A DNA stretch of 64,000 bases from Homalodisca vitripennis (GCF_021130785.1 NC_060213.1:101131501-101195500), one strand, 5' to 3'. Shown: positions 45,645-58,934, counted from the first letter of the stretch. The notes: generated by a model not told the origin, from the sequence alone. A program made the numbers and translations.

Positions 45645-48600
45645 TCAGTCCTTGTTGATAAACAAAATCAGAGAAGAATTTTCACAAAGGTGTGGTTATT
45701 ACAATAAGAACTTACTTAAATACAATAAGACCCTATAAAGGAATTGCAAATTATACATATTCTTATATACGCAAAATCGACGATCTAGAAATATTGCGCT
45801 ACCAACACCGGACGGTGACAAATCGAAAGATTACGGGTAACAAAAGAGTTCCAGTTTATTTCCTACCCTCCTAACATTGGATTTACATTACCAGTGTTTA
45901 CAACCCTGGCTGGGGATGAAGAGGGGAAATGTGTTTGTTACGATTGGTGACCAATGTACGAATATCTCTTATTTTCTTCTTAGCTCTGTCGTGAGAGATA
46001 AACTCATACTGTACACATTTAAGGATATTAGAGATACGAAATATTTCTGAGTGCACTTAGTGGTTTTTAAGGATAAAAAATATTATTATGCGTATAAGTA
46101 GTAAAAATGTATAAAATAATTACCTAACGTTACGTGCAATCAGCGAACCTTAACGAGCGCTAACGATGACGATGGCAGCGCGGCACGTGACAATACTGTG
46201 AACTGCTGTTTTTGACATAGAACCCTTCCTTATGAAGAGTATTGAATAATGAGTACATTATAGTATTTGTGTCACCATAAATATTTTTGTTTAGTTTTAA
46301 ACACCAATATGTTGCACAGTTTGTAAATTTGTAAGGGGATTCACATATTTGAGCGTTACCTAATACAGTTTTTAATTTACACTTTCTAATATACATGGTC
46401 GTGTATAAAACCAGAGCTTTCTTGTTTTCAGCTTTTTTAGCATGAGGGACTAAAAGAATAAATTTTGAAACTCTATTAATAAGACTGGTACACTCAAATT
46501 AAATTTTAAACAACATATTTATGAATCAGATGAGCCTCAAGCACAAGTTACAATGTTTGTTATCTCAGAATAAACCTCGATCGGTATTCTAGGATCACTT
46601 TTAATGGTGATCACATTCAGCTACCGTATATAAGGCTGTTACTTTGAGAATCTGACTTAATTACAACATTTTATTACAATACTTTAATTACAATAATAAA
46701 TAATAATATTATTTATTATTATTATTATTTTTGGTAAAGATAGAATTCTTAATTACTTTGGTCTTTACATACATTTTTATCCATAATATCAAATAGGATA
46801 TACACAGTTTAAGATTAAATATAAAGTTTCTCTATGCGAGAAGTACAATCAGTATTTGTCAGTCTTATAAAGTGACATTGGGAAAATGGAAGATGAAAAA
46901 TGCGTTTATTAAAGAAGCGGAGTTACGGCTATCAAACCCTCTCGACCAGTCATCCTCACGTCGTATACACTAAATTTCAATAGTGTGACACAATTGTGGT
47001 AAGTTATTAACTTATACTTTAAATATGTACAATAACAAAATTTTCCCCACAGGCCCTCCAGCACCGAGCCCCTAAACCCCGCCCTTAAGCATGCACGGTC
47101 CATTTAATCGGGGAGAGCGGTCTAAAGATGACAAGCTTCAACGTAAAGGACATATTATAAATTTATGATCGAGGAATTGGAATTAATAGTAAAGTTGCTC
47201 CCCATCATTGCGGGTTTAAAAGACGATAATAAGGCTTCACTGGTTTTGTGCTAAAAACGGTGAAACTTTACTCCCTGAAGGACAAAGTGAAGTCCCACCT
47301 GTCAAATCATAAACGTTGATATTTATTGAATACTATATATAGCTGAGTATCCTTTTAAGTATTACATTTGTCTAACTGAATGTCACAATAATGTTGCAGC
47401 CTTTTGACTATCCAAATTCTTTAAGGTCATTGTCATGAATCCTCACACCTGAACCCTCACACCGTCACAGCTAAACCCTCAGGTCTTACATCATCTTAAG
47501 AATCCTACTATTACTAATTAATTAGTAACAAATATAACTTAAAGTAATAAACAAGTAAACAAGATACTTTAAATACACATTTACAGTTTAAAACGAGCTG
47601 TTTGAGTTCCCTTATACGAGATGAGTTCGTCATACATGGATTTTCAACTTTGTGTTTTTTCATCCAGGAAGGTTCTTCAAAATCTACACTTTATGATTCA
47701 AAATTTATATGTGACATTATCATATATATTTTTTGTCTATTACATACATATTCTTTCTTTAAATAATAACTAATGATGCCTTAAACGGCGAAACCGCTTA
47801 AAAATAAATTAAAATTGTGAAAAAACAAAAAAAATGTAGTTTATATTACCTATGTTCCATACCGCAGTGAACTCCAGAAAATAAACAAATGACGATTTTT
47901 CAGTATAAAAATGAAAAGAAAACTGACTTGGTGAGAAAACCATTCACCACATACAACAGAAAACAAATAATTCCAAAGTTTACAGGGGAATATTAAAATT
48001 TTGTAGGGTTAATTTACACTGCGCATTTGTAGGAGGCGAAGAAAACTAATTAACTGTCAATATGAAGTAGGAAGTTGAAGTGTCAAACAGATCAATATAT
48101 GGCATTGGGAGTGTTGTATGACATCACTACCGACTATGACGTAATTAACTGGAAATAATGAACTGCCGAAGGCAAGGTGAGGTGAAGAAATTGTGATTAG
48201 GTTATTCTGAGCAGAGTTTACAATATTAAACTCGCCTTTATCATATTTGATAACTGATGGTCCATGTTCTTGCTCAGTACTTTTGTAATTAGAAGCGAGT
48301 GTATTTTTCGAATTTTTATTGTGTTTGGGAAGCTTTATTTTAATGTAAAAATTCCCTGAAATTATATCTGTTATAATTAATTATTTATAAAAAAGGCAAT
48401 AGTGGATAAAATACGAAAATTTTACATGTAACCTATTTAATTTTATATATGTTATTTATTAACTAACTCCGTATAACATGCTTTTCTTACGATATTAGAG
48501 ATTGTGGAGAGTTTAGAAATAAATATTTATGGATACTATTTGAGAGTCTCACTGAAATTTGATTCATACACTAGAGACACAAGTTTTCAATCAGGTTATC

Positions 48601-48985
48601 AAATTTGTGATACCAATATCGCGCTCTCTGGGAAAAAAAACCAGAAAGCGAAGCGAACCACCCAGGAAGCGTGGGTTTTTTTTGCTAAATGAACCAAAAT
48701 ATGGATTAGCTCGAGTAAATATAGGTAGGTCGCTGGACTGGTAGCCCCGGGGATATAGCAGAAGCTTCAGCTTATGTTTGAGCGGGGTTTTGACTTTATG
48801 TACCAATGATATTCAACTCAAAATGCTGTGTAAACATAAAAATAAATCTTGTTGCTAGTTTTCTTAAAATATACACCTATCTGCTTTAATTTTTAATTCG
48901 TTTGATAGTTTAATTTATATATAATCTTTGTAGGAAATGTTTTGACGGATACTATCTAACTAACTTTAAATTGAAATAAATATTT
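45645..48985. other. AT-rich DNA, no gene recognised
   Basis: Short frames only. A tat/att palindrome lies at about 46,690-46,735. The segment 48,715-48,800 (gctggactggtagccc) may be a tRNA-like fragment but lacks a good B box. Confidence 0.4.
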
Positions 48986-48991
48986 GGAATT

Positions 48992-49345
48992 AAAAAAAAC
49001 GGCGAGTTTGGGACAGTATTAGAGTATAAATATAATTAAATCTAATACTATGCCAAACTCGCCGTTTTTAGTAATATTAGAGTATAAATATAATTAAATC
49101 TAATACTATGCCAAACTCGCCGTTTTTAGTAATATTAGAGTATAAACATAATTAAATCTAATATTATGCCAAACTCGCCGTTTTTAGTAATATTAGAGTA
49201 TAAATATAATTAAATATAATATTATGCCAAACACGCCGTTTTTAGTAATGGTAGAGTATAAATATAATTAAATCTAATATTATGCCAAACTCGCCGTTTT
49301 TAGTAATATTAGAGTATACATTAGAGTATAATTAAATCTATTCAA
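48992..49345 (+). repeat. 58 bp tandem array grown from a small palindrome
   Basis: The founder is an inverted repeat. aaaacggcgagtttgg (48,995-49,010) and its complement gccaaactcgccgtttt (from 49,052) enclose a tattaga...tctaata hairpin. The right half is then repeated with exact 58 bp spacing: gccaaac starts at 49,052, 49,110, 49,168, 49,226 and 49,284. Units differ by only a few bases, and the last unit decays near 49,330. Every unit carries its own short palindrome. Confidence 0.93.
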
Positions 49346-49349
49346 ATTA

Positions 49350-51760
49350 TAATTATATAAAAGTAGATTCCAGAATAATTTCTAAATCTATTACGTTTAC
49401 TATAGTAATTAAATTGGTCATAACAAGTGTATACAGGAATTTGTGCATATTCCTTTATACATGTCATAGCGGCTGAAAAATGTTTAAATAGAGATTTTTT
49501 AAAATCGCTAATGATATATTTATTTTTATTTCTTATATACACTTTTATATTGTAGTGGCAGTAACTTAAGTTTGAAGAAGTCCTTGTAAAATGCTTTAAT
49601 ATTTACGTCCGCAATAATTATTAGCAGACTTGTAAAAAATTATATAAGGCACTACATTTCCTATATCTGTACAAATTCTAATTTTGATTATTTTGTGAGG
49701 TTTTCTACTTTAACGGATATAGAGATTCAGATTTCTCGCGAAAGCCATTTCCGAAAAAAACTTAGAATAGTTTACTTATAATTTATATACGCGTTACATT
49801 AACATCTTTCTGTAAATGTATATTTTTTTTTCGTTTATTTAAGGGTACGTAACATTGTTTTCGCGCCATGAACAAACACAGAGAAAAAGGAAATATAGTA
49901 TGCCAGTCGTTCAGTAAATGATATTAATCGCTCAAGGGGAAGACTTTTTAATCCTCTTCCGCCAAAAATAAAAACCCATATTGTTTCATTTTCACCTTCA
50001 TAATTTTAATATTAAGTGTTTAATTTTAGAATGTTGCTTTCAAAATAAGATATTGTGAGTGAGAGTTTGCAATGATAGTGATAGTGTTCTTTACAATTAT
50101 ACTTTCCGTTATATATCCACGATCAGTACGATTTACCCACTAATTGACATACTTAGACGATGTAATAAATTGAAACTAGACGAAGTTTTTAACTCTAGCG
50201 TAGAAGCCTAAGTAGCTACTTAATAATATTCAGCATTTGCCCATGACATTTCACACTCAGATTGATTGTGGTTGAAGGTAATCTACAGTGATAAGTCGGA
50301 AGCATCAAATTTTACAGATTGATACGTCATAAAGACTTTCAGATTGTGTATTTTTAAATACTCAATAATTATATTCAATGTTAGCAAAAGGTCTTTAGAA
50401 CACTGTGAATTATTTTACTATCCCATGTTGTTCTGTATACCATGTATAGCTTTGGAAAAAAATTAAACAGTTACAGATGAAGAATTTATATTCGCATATT
50501 GTAATTTGGTTCAAATTGTAATACATGCCTGTCAAAATTCAAGCAAAGTAAGCCTCGTGCAGAAGGCTCATAATGTTGCTGTCAGCCGTAGTTTAACTGC
50601 AGCCACGAAAAATTATTAAGTAATCTCTTTGAGCTGGTACACAGCACGCTGAATTTAAAATAATAATGCTGATGTACATTGACCAATGTTTATTGGTTGC
50701 ATAATATTTAAGCTTAACATCGATTAATATTTCTAAACATTCATTTAATGAAATTTATCTATCCATAAACGTCATTCATATTCCAACCAAGCATTATTTA
50801 TCACAGCTCCAATACATGAGTTCCATTAAATAGTTTATTTGAATTAACTTATGAATTTTTATTACCAAAATTTCATTCACTAATTGCTGCAAGCAGATTT
50901 TTTGAATAGATTAAGTCTGGGATTGTAAAATGGGTTACATGTCTAGAAAGCGTGTTATGTGAGCAGCCGGTGAGATACCGGTAGTACGAATCTCAGACGG
51001 GTGCTAGCTTGGTAAACAAAAGTTGACCCCGACACTTCAAATCTTATTGACAAAGGCCGCCAGTTTCTCTTTTATGTGTGGGGTTTCTTGAAGCAACAGG
51101 CCGAAGTCGATTGCTGTCTATCTTATATTTAATTGCATATTAATTTAAATGAAACTTTTATTATTAGTCCTATAACATAACATGACAAAACGTTGACGTT
51201 CTTAACCACCGTTATTGGTTTAAGAACGTAAAAATTACATATATAGACTTTAATTTTACAGATCATTGGTCTTACGAATTTATAACCATATCACTAATGT
51301 CTTGATACTTGGAAATTTGCATTCATGACGTCATTAAGTTTTTATAAATTTGTGTATTAACCTTTATTATGTAAAGGTTGTATGACAAAATATTTGACAA
51401 GTAAACCGATGTTATATTTTTAGTGTTAGTAATTATATTGACATTGATGGTACTTTTATTTAAAGGCAATATGAATAGATTACGCATGTTTTGATTATTT
51501 AATTTTATACATAACGTTGTTTACATCAAACATACTTCTTAAATTTATTCATTTTTGATAATGTACAAGCATTTTTCAGTATTTTTATAAAAGTTTTTCA
51601 ATTCGTTTAGATAGGCTACTTTATCCCTTGTTAGTATGAAACGTCGAATACCCTGGCTTAGGTATGAAGCAGTGTTTACGTAAAAGTCATGAAGTTTAAG
51701 ATTTAGGAATTAATTTTCTATAGCATTAGATAAACTTCAAAATTGGCTAGATGTTTTAAT
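49350..51760. other. AT-rich DNA, possible SINE fragment near 51.0 kb
   Basis: No gene. At 50,960-51,120 the sequence ggtagtacgaatctcagacg, followed by a unique body ending gtttcttgaag, has the look of a tRNA-derived SINE with a decayed B box. This is a weak assignment. Confidence 0.35.
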
Positions 51761-51764
51761 AACT

Positions 51765-52094
51765 ATGGTTCAGGAATCAGAGATATACTATGTATTTATA
51801 TATACATACCTCTTTTTTATACTTAGAAAATACTATTATATTATCAAATATTATTCTCTACACGATAATATTCTGTACATGCCAATAACAGGAATTCTAA
51901 TACTCCGTTCGAGAGGGTGTTCATATCCCGAGGGAAAGCCTGATATTGAAAATTCTACGTCCCTATTACAATGTCGGTATAGCAAATCTTTTACTGTCTA
52001 TGACTTTTCAGAATATGCAACATATTATTGCAAAATAAACAGCGTTATTATGCAAGTAGTAACTGAAAAAGTTTCTAAGATTAAAAGAATGTAG
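51765..52094 (+). CDS. hypothetical 109-residue frame, possible secreted-protein exon
   Basis: I do not recognise it with confidence. The first 45 residues are AT-driven and hydrophobic. The later part is more protein-like: ILRSRGCSYPEGKPDIENST, then LLQCRYSKSFTVYDF and EYATYYCKINS, with three spaced Cys. A possible splice acceptor (aacag) precedes GILILRS at about 51,890. The C-Y-P-E-G-K pattern faintly recalls small Cys-rich secreted domains, but this could be coincidence. No neighbouring gene supports it. Confidence 0.2.
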   Translation: MVQESEIYYVFIYTYLFFILRKYYYIIKYYSLHDNILYMPITGILILRSRGCSYPEGKPDIENSTSLLQCRYSKSFTVYDFSEYATYYCKINSVIMQVVTEKVSKIKRM

Positions 52095-52099
52095 AATAT

Positions 52100-53665
52100 T
52101 TATAATTAACTTATACTCTTTATAATTGTGAAGGGCTAACTAACAAAGCAAAATATCATATTTATATTATTTATTAGGATTATTGTTGGAAGATCGTTGG
52201 CGATGATTCTGTCACACAATAGTGACTATTTTTTTCAAGTATAAACATAAACTGTCTGAATAGGCACAAAGATGTGTATTATATGACACTCGGTAGCGGT
52301 GGTAAAATATAATACAATTCTCTGTAGATTTATCCTATGATTTATTTTATGAGTGTAAATGATAAATAAATCATCATATAACAGTTTACTGTATACGATT
52401 TTCAAATATTTACTTTCACATTAAAAAATATCTATTTACAATTAATTTTGGTTTTCTTAAATTTGTGCTAATATCTTCACGCAGCCCCCCAGAGAATAAG
52501 GTAAAGTCTCTCTTTACCCTTAAAAACCATTAAAATAACTTTGTAGAAACGGGTTTATACATTTTACTGATAGAAGAGGACAACAATTAAATGTAACTAT
52601 TTTATATTAAAGTAATACATCCATGTATACTGAAACTTTTTAGTAATCCTGTTGAATCCTGGTAACCAGGAACCTTGTGAACTTTCGGCCTAGTTGACAT
52701 TATCACTGTCGATATATTATATCTTTATCAAAATATTGTGATCACATACCGCAAATTTCAGCGTTATGTGTATTAATAACACTGGCCTGTGCGAAGACCT
52801 TATTAAACAATATAAGGAGGATTGCTAGAGTACAAGGTCGACATATAGGCTACCCAAATACGAATATACGCATATATTAATATATGTTATTTTATTTATA
52901 TTTGTTTATGCATTTATTTGTGATATGAATGGTTTCTTTTAGAACCATGAAAACCTGTTAATACAGTCAAGTTTAAGTTTTAATTTTGTTTTAATCAACA
53001 AAATAATGAAAATTTACATGAAGATCCATTCAAATACAATGTGTTTCATTGTGTTGAACTTAGCAGAACCTAGCCATGAGACCGTCTTTTTTTGTAAAAG
53101 GTTTGTCAGGCTGTAAGATATTTACCATACAACCGTGATCACTTCATTGGATCAAGAAAGAAGAAATCATTTAACGACCAAGAAGTTCGAACTAAACAAA
53201 AATGCTTGAAATAATTTTGTGTGATCTTCTAAACCCATTTAGAATGCAGTGTTTACTTAATTTTGTATTATTACTCGTTCTATAATGTAAGAATATATAA
53301 TAACCAATTGCAGTCTCAGCGTAATATTATCGTTTAGCTAACATGCATGCTAACACAAATTTTAAAGTTGTAGGTATGGTTTAGTTATCTGTGAATATAA
53401 AACTAACAAAACACACTTGAATATTAAAACAGGTGGTTTTACCATAGAAACCAAGTTTTACCATTTTCCCAGGATGAGGCTATGGAGTGTCTCTGTAATG
53501 AGGAGTAATAGCCAAACCAGAGCCTACTTTTTCGATACCAGAGCGCATTTTCGTCAAACTAGTAAATATTGAAATATCATTGCAAAGTTTGTTTCCACCT
53601 GATGAAATTCTTCCGCCATAAACTGTTTGTATACAAATTAGTAATGATAGCCAATTTGTATTCAT
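52100..53665. other. AT-rich DNA, no gene recognised
   Basis: No supported feature. Confidence 0.45.
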
Positions 53666-53699
53666 AGTATACAAAATAATTGAATCGGAAAAAGTAAGC

Positions 53700-53768
53700 G
53701 CTCTGTGGTGTAATGGTAGCACATTCATCCGGCAAGTGAGAGATCCGGGTTCGAGTCCCGGCGGAGCA
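53700..53768 (+). ncRNA. tRNA-like sequence 1 with intact Pol III boxes
   Basis: It folds as a cloverleaf. The acceptor is GCTCTG/CGGAGC (6 bp, one short). A D arm of 4 bp, an anticodon arm with loop CCGGCAA, and a 5 bp T arm CCGGG/CCCGG follow. The A box TGGTGTAATGG (53,706-53,716) and B box GGTTCGAGTCC (53,748-53,758) fit consensus. The base at tRNA position 33 is C instead of T, so it is unlikely to be a working tRNA. The formal anticodon would be GGC, although the overall sequence resembles tRNA-Gly. Best read as the Pol III head of a repeat. Confidence 0.75.
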
Positions 53769-53951
53769 AGTACTTTTTGCGATTCAGTGTTTACTGAAAT
53801 TAAATAAGGCTATTGCCATTTATACAGTTTAATGTAAATAAAAGTCCTTTGACAGGTATTTGGTCTTCCGATCATATGTTAGTTTGCTTATTTAAACGCA
53901 TATGTGACAGATACGGCCAAATACAAAATAATTGAATCGGAAAAAGTAAGC

Positions 53952-54020
53952 GCTCTGTGGTGTAATGGTAGCACATTCACCCGGCAAGTGAGAGATCCGG
54001 GTTCGACTCCCGGCGGAGCA
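53952..54020 (+). ncRNA. tRNA-like sequence 2 with intact Pol III boxes
   Basis: Same structure as the copy 252 bp upstream. It has ttcac in the anticodon stem, which restores the fifth pair, and gactcc instead of gagtcc in the B box. The minus-strand frame reading PGVEPGSLTCRVNVLPLHHR across it is an artefact of the tRNA-like sequence. Confidence 0.75.
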
Positions 54021-54048
54021 AGTACTTTTTGCGATTCAGTGTTTATTG

Positions 54049-54051
<3 letters not shown>

Positions 54052-54094
<43 letters not shown>
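54052..54094. repeat. (TA)n microsatellite at the end of the tRNA-like module
   Basis: About 43 bp of TA. Confidence 0.97.
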
Positions 54095-54097
<3 letters not shown>

Positions 54098-54405
54098 TTA
54101 TGTTAGTAACCGTACACCCACACACAACTGGTAATCAAGTTAACCTCAGATATCTCTGAGAGATTCTGCGTCAAAGGTCTGTGATTGCATATCGAGCTTT
54201 ATTAGCTCATTGAATTACTGTACGCTGAAATATAATAGTGCTTGGTAATTGCTATCTGTAATTGGAAACTAAACAGCATTCTGAGGTAACATGAAGTGGT
54301 AATCCTTCTATTGACAACGAGAACGTGACGTCAAACACCCCGTTACACAATTAACCTTATAATCAGCTACGAGGTGCTTTGTAACCTTATCAAAGTTTGA
54401 GTTAC
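54095..54405 (-). repeat. dispersed repeat A, copy 2
   Basis: The reverse complement matches 2,865-3,165 along its whole length. Its outer end touches the (TA)n tract. Confidence 0.75.
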
Positions 54406-54409
54406 TTTA

Positions 54410-54925
54410 AATTTTATTACCTTATTGCCTTTTAGCTAGACTAATGTGTTAATAAAGAAGAAAAACGCTAAAATTATCCATCTTAGATAATTGTGAAGAA
54501 CTAAAATTTAAAACTTAAGTAACATAGCTAAAATGTACTGAGTTTGATTTTTAAAATGGAAATTTAAGTTTATTAAATGAACATAACGTAGGCTAGCATT
54601 GGGTTTGAATGTTTCCTTCAATTGTTACGGGTATCTAAACGCTCTATTGAGCAAGGGCCATAGTAAAATTTACGTTCGTTAGACAAGTAGAATATTGAGA
54701 TAGTTAAATTAAAAAATGTCACTTTCATGTCAAGATCTGTACTATACTGAGGTTTCCCATGTTAATTGGGGGCAAGCTACTAATTACCCTATTTGTCCAG
54801 AGGACATATAACTTAGCGTATGCAACATCTTGTACTTCATACCAAGTCCACAAACATGGCATGTATTTGGGATTGATCAATAATTTTGTTTGATCTGGTC
54901 ATAATAAAGCTTACACGTTATAAAT
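54410..54925. other. AT-rich spacer, nothing recognised
   Basis: No supported feature. Confidence 0.45.
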
Positions 54926-54930
54926 ATTAG

Positions 54931-55065
54931 TCCTGTCCTTGCAAAGCGGTCCGCATGGTCGGCCACTGATGGTGGTTTGGAAGACATCTTTAAGGAATTG
55001 ATTCCTAGGTTAAGTATTAGATAGGAATTTTTAAACTTAACTTCATCCGGTGAAATAAAAGATTC
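54931..55065 (+). repeat. 5S-headed SINE-like element, copy 2 (head missing)
   Basis: Starts at tcctgtccttgcaaagc and follows the 18.65 kb copy through ggccactgatggtggtt, gattcctaggtta and aaataaaagattc. The 5S-like head is absent, consistent with 5' truncation. Confidence 0.6.
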
Positions 55066-55069
55066 TTTG

Positions 55070-55877
55070 CCTTTTATCAGCAGCCCTTGCTGAGGTGATC
55101 CTCCCTAGGTCATGTTAAACCAAAACTGTCAGGGCAGTAACACATTTGCGCAAGTGAGAATATGCAGAGCTTTATTGTGATTGGCTGAAGTTTAAACAAT
55201 GAGAGATTAGTCTGAATAATAAGCGATCAACGTCTCCTGTATCATTATCTTCGTTTTTATTAATCCGAAGATCTTTGTTAAATTAAAGTTAATATGTGCT
55301 GAGGTCATATATATATATAATCTTATGACAGATAAAATGATTTCAAACAGCATTAAAAACAGAATTATAAAGAATCTTCGAGCATAGGAAAAGTGTAATT
55401 TAATATCACTAGTAAATAAAGACACATTTTCAAATATTAATTTTATTATGTAGAAAAATGTTAATATTTATTCTTTAGTGAAGTTGCCTGGTGAAGGAAT
55501 CATTTATTCTGAAAGGCCTCGCGAAAATAATAATTATTGGAAAATGTGTATTTGTTTACTAGTGATATTAAACCGAATTATTTTTATTTATCTTTACACG
55601 TCGGTTTTACTCGCGAAGTCAGGTTTTAGATATTATTATTCAGTAATAACACCGTATTTACTAAGGTATTCCTTTAAAATTTGTTAACGTAAGCTTTTTT
55701 TACCTATAAATTTATGTAACATTATTTGTTTTTAGTTTTTATTCAAATAATGTTATGCCTATATAAATATAGGTTGATATATAACCTATATTTTGTTATT
55801 TACAACCGATCGAACCAAATAAGGGTGTTACTGTTTCACATCTTATACTGTATACTTATTGTTAAATATATATATAT

Positions 55878-55936
<59 letters not shown>

Positions 55937-58930
55937 AAATATTAATAATGATTTCCTATTAATATGGACTACGACAAAGGTCAGGTTATTGCTGAGGTTT
56001 TAATCAAGCTTCTCTGAAAGATCTCTTGCTATTCCTGCTTTAGCTGCCTGTCCTCAATCTGTGTACATGATTACAGATGAGCAAGTGTAACTCTTACTGT
56101 AAATATGTGTGTTTATCAAATTCACTAATTTGGCGTCATCCTCGTAGGGCTTGTGACATAAGAGTAATAAATATTTATGCTTCTTAGTTTTATTTTTATT
56201 GTTAGTACCTGTTTCACAAGTTTTTGAGTTCGTTTTATATTTATAATTAAATATTTATTATTTTTTATCTTTTAGTGCTTAATGTTTTTTAATCTGTACT
56301 TTAAAAAGGAACATGGAAGAAAATATTCAGGGTCTCTATTTGATTTTTTATAAAACCAATTAATAAAATAGAAATAGTTTAGTTTCGTGGAATAATCATT
56401 CTACACCATTCAGCTTATCAATAGACCTTAGCATTTTCCGTATTAAGCTATGGTTTATGTACACACGTTACCAACACGCCATGTTATATTCTCTAGTTAA
56501 ACGTCACCTAACACCCTCACATAAAGGGAAAAACTTCACATACGACGTATAAGGTTTATCATGGTCATTTATAGAAATTGAAACCTCTACAAGTTATCCT
56601 ATATCTCTGTTAAATACATCTCTTAAACCATGAAAGAACTCTAAAGTTTTTCTGTAATAACTCTTTTAAGTTTTAGTAAATAGAAGACACCCTCAGGACA
56701 CAATCTGTCTGCGCCCTTTACAAATGGTTGTATGGGATTTCTTAAAGGGATCTTAGTGCGAGTAATCTTAAATATACAGGGTAATAAAATTTAAAACTAA
56801 TTAAATATGGATACATGATTATAACTCAAATATGGCTGTTAAATATTGTAAACCTGATTAATAAAGACAGTTAATACACAATAACAGGGTGTCGTATTCA
56901 GGTACCAGTTTTAAATAGGAGATTGTGATAAACTAATGAAGGTGAAATAAAGTTGCTTTACCTCATGCAAGTTTTAATTTTTATTGAGATAAACTGTATA
57001 CTATTCAAAAAAATATACAATCCAAAATTGTTTGATTGTATACAGTCTATAAAAGGATTTTTCATGATTTAAAAAATGCCTGATTTTGTTGCAGATTTGG
57101 CACATCCATAAAAATAAAAATAAAAGTTTACATATATTTTTGCGGTTCTTAAATAGATCTAGAGCGTAAAAAATAAAAAATTATGAGACATTACGTGTAA
57201 CGTATAAAAATTAAAAAAAAAAAATACATAACTGATGAAGTGTAATTGTAACAGCTGGTATTTTTAAATAAAATGCGTTTAAAGCTAGTGTAGATATAAC
57301 TAAAGTAGTAAATTTTAAGATGTCTTATTGCCTATAGTAAGTTTATCAATTTACCTATATATATTTCGCATAGAGAATAAAATAGCAATCTTTTGTGTAC
57401 TATAGCGAGCGTATATAAACTGTCGCTCTAGTTATGTTGGATAAAATGATTCTCCTGAAATTAACCATTTTAAGTTTACAATTTATTACTAACCAGTTCA
57501 GAATTTAACGTTAGCTGAGATTTCTATTTACCTAAGACAGAATAAATAGCCTAAGACGTGAGCTGTTTTGTCATAGGAAGAATAGGGTAAGAAAACCGTT
57601 ACGATCATTTACAAAACTCTTAAAAAAAACACTAGGTTTTGATACGTCAAATCTGATTTCTTTCCTAAGCAGTAAGTAAGTAAGTAAGTAAAAAAAGTTA
57701 CTAAAACCGATGTGAACTGTAAAGCCTAACACGTAACACGTAAAGCCTAGGAACATTATAGTGAGTGTCATGTCTACAATAAACAAAAAGAATAATACAA
57801 TATAACACTGAAAAATAAGGAGTACAACATTTATGGTATCGAGTATCATTATGTCACCTTATTTACTCAGCTGCGCACAAAAATCCGTTTATTCTACAAA
57901 GTGATTCATCGTCAAAGATAAACTAAATATACCAGCTAAAGAGCGCGCCCAACACTGTGGCCAGTTTTACCTCTATAGTAATTCGCATGATATAAATGTT
58001 TGGATATAATTTATATCCTCAATGATTGACAAAGGTTTTTTGCGCTCTCAGCGTGTACACGAGTAGGTGAATATCCTTAAGCCAAACGTGTTCAATTAAA
58101 CTTGGCTGAACCAGGGTCGCAACTGCAGGTAACAGTGATAATGGTGCTGTAACGTCAGAAGGTTTTCAATTTTAGGCCATTAATATTTTGAGTAGAATTA
58201 AAAGTTTCTTCTATAAAGTTCTGACCAGCTTAAACTATTCAAACTCTTGTAATTTTGAAGAATTCATTTACAACTTAGAAAAAACAAACGCGTTGAATTT
58301 TCTACCAAGTTTTGGACACGAACAATTAGAAATTAGTGAAAAGCTCAGTTTACTGCATAAAGAAAGACGTAATGAGCGGAACTTTTATCAGTAGAAAATA
58401 TTAACTTAGAGGCTTTCTTGAAACAGCAATAACTTAAGCATAGAGGGTTACAAAGGATGAATTCTGATCTAAAGTTAAATATTCACATCATGCCTGAAGC
58501 TTGAGTAGAACTTTTATACAAAGTTACTTTTGTTATAATAAATGAAATACCAGGTAGATTCCATAGTGATTTGTTATTCATAACAAGCCTCGTAATATAG
58601 GAAACCAACTATCTTTATTTCCAACCGATTTGGCAGCTTAGAGCGTCTATCTGAGATAGAGAAATCGCTTTATTTATGAATAGAACAGTATATTATTTTG
58701 TCTTGCACTTTTTTCAATTAATTTCTTATAATATATTGTTATTTTTAATGTGTTATTTAATTTGCAACACAAAACTAATTCTTTAATAATTAAAACTAAT
58801 CTAGTCGAGTTTTAGATAACTTAATTTAACAGTAATAATATATAATTGATGTGAGATGATGTATTAAATATAAACAACCAATGATTTAGATTTCTTAATA
58901 AACAATATAATAAACAATAGTAAAACACTA
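55070..58930. other. AT-rich DNA with simple repeats, no gene recognised
   Basis: Includes a (TA)n tract at 55,866-55,931 and five gtaa tetramers near 57,671-57,690. Remaining frames (such as 57,571-57,849 minus, 58,188-58,394 plus) are AT-driven and lack domains. Confidence 0.45.
55866..55931. repeat. (TA)n microsatellite
   Basis: About 66 bp of TA with one phase break. Confidence 0.95.
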
Positions 58931-58934
58931 TATA

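Larger units (their letters stand above)
53671..54051 (+). repeat. tRNA-like module: 1.5 tandem units of 252 bp
   Basis: The unit begins acaaaataattgaatcgg at 53,671 and again at 53,923, with very few differences. Each unit holds a tRNA-like region plus an AT-rich body of about 155 bp (ggtatttggtcttccgatca, cagatacggccaaat). The second unit is cut after gtttattgaaat and abuts a (TA)n tract. Related copies lie at 31.2-31.7 and 62.6-63.0 kb. Confidence 0.92.

Noticed and set aside
53700..53768. Functional tRNA gene (Ala GGC or Gly)
   Set aside because: The acceptor stem is one pair short, position 33 is C, and the sequence repeats within a longer unit. A repeat head is the better reading.
53888..54134. 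Open frames such as PGVEPGSLTCRVN across the tRNA-like unit
   Set aside because: They are artefacts of the tRNA-like and TA sequence. The same happens at 53,480-53,728 and 62,886-63,098.
57671..57690. gtaa tetramer run as a regulatory site
   Set aside because: A plain short microsatellite.
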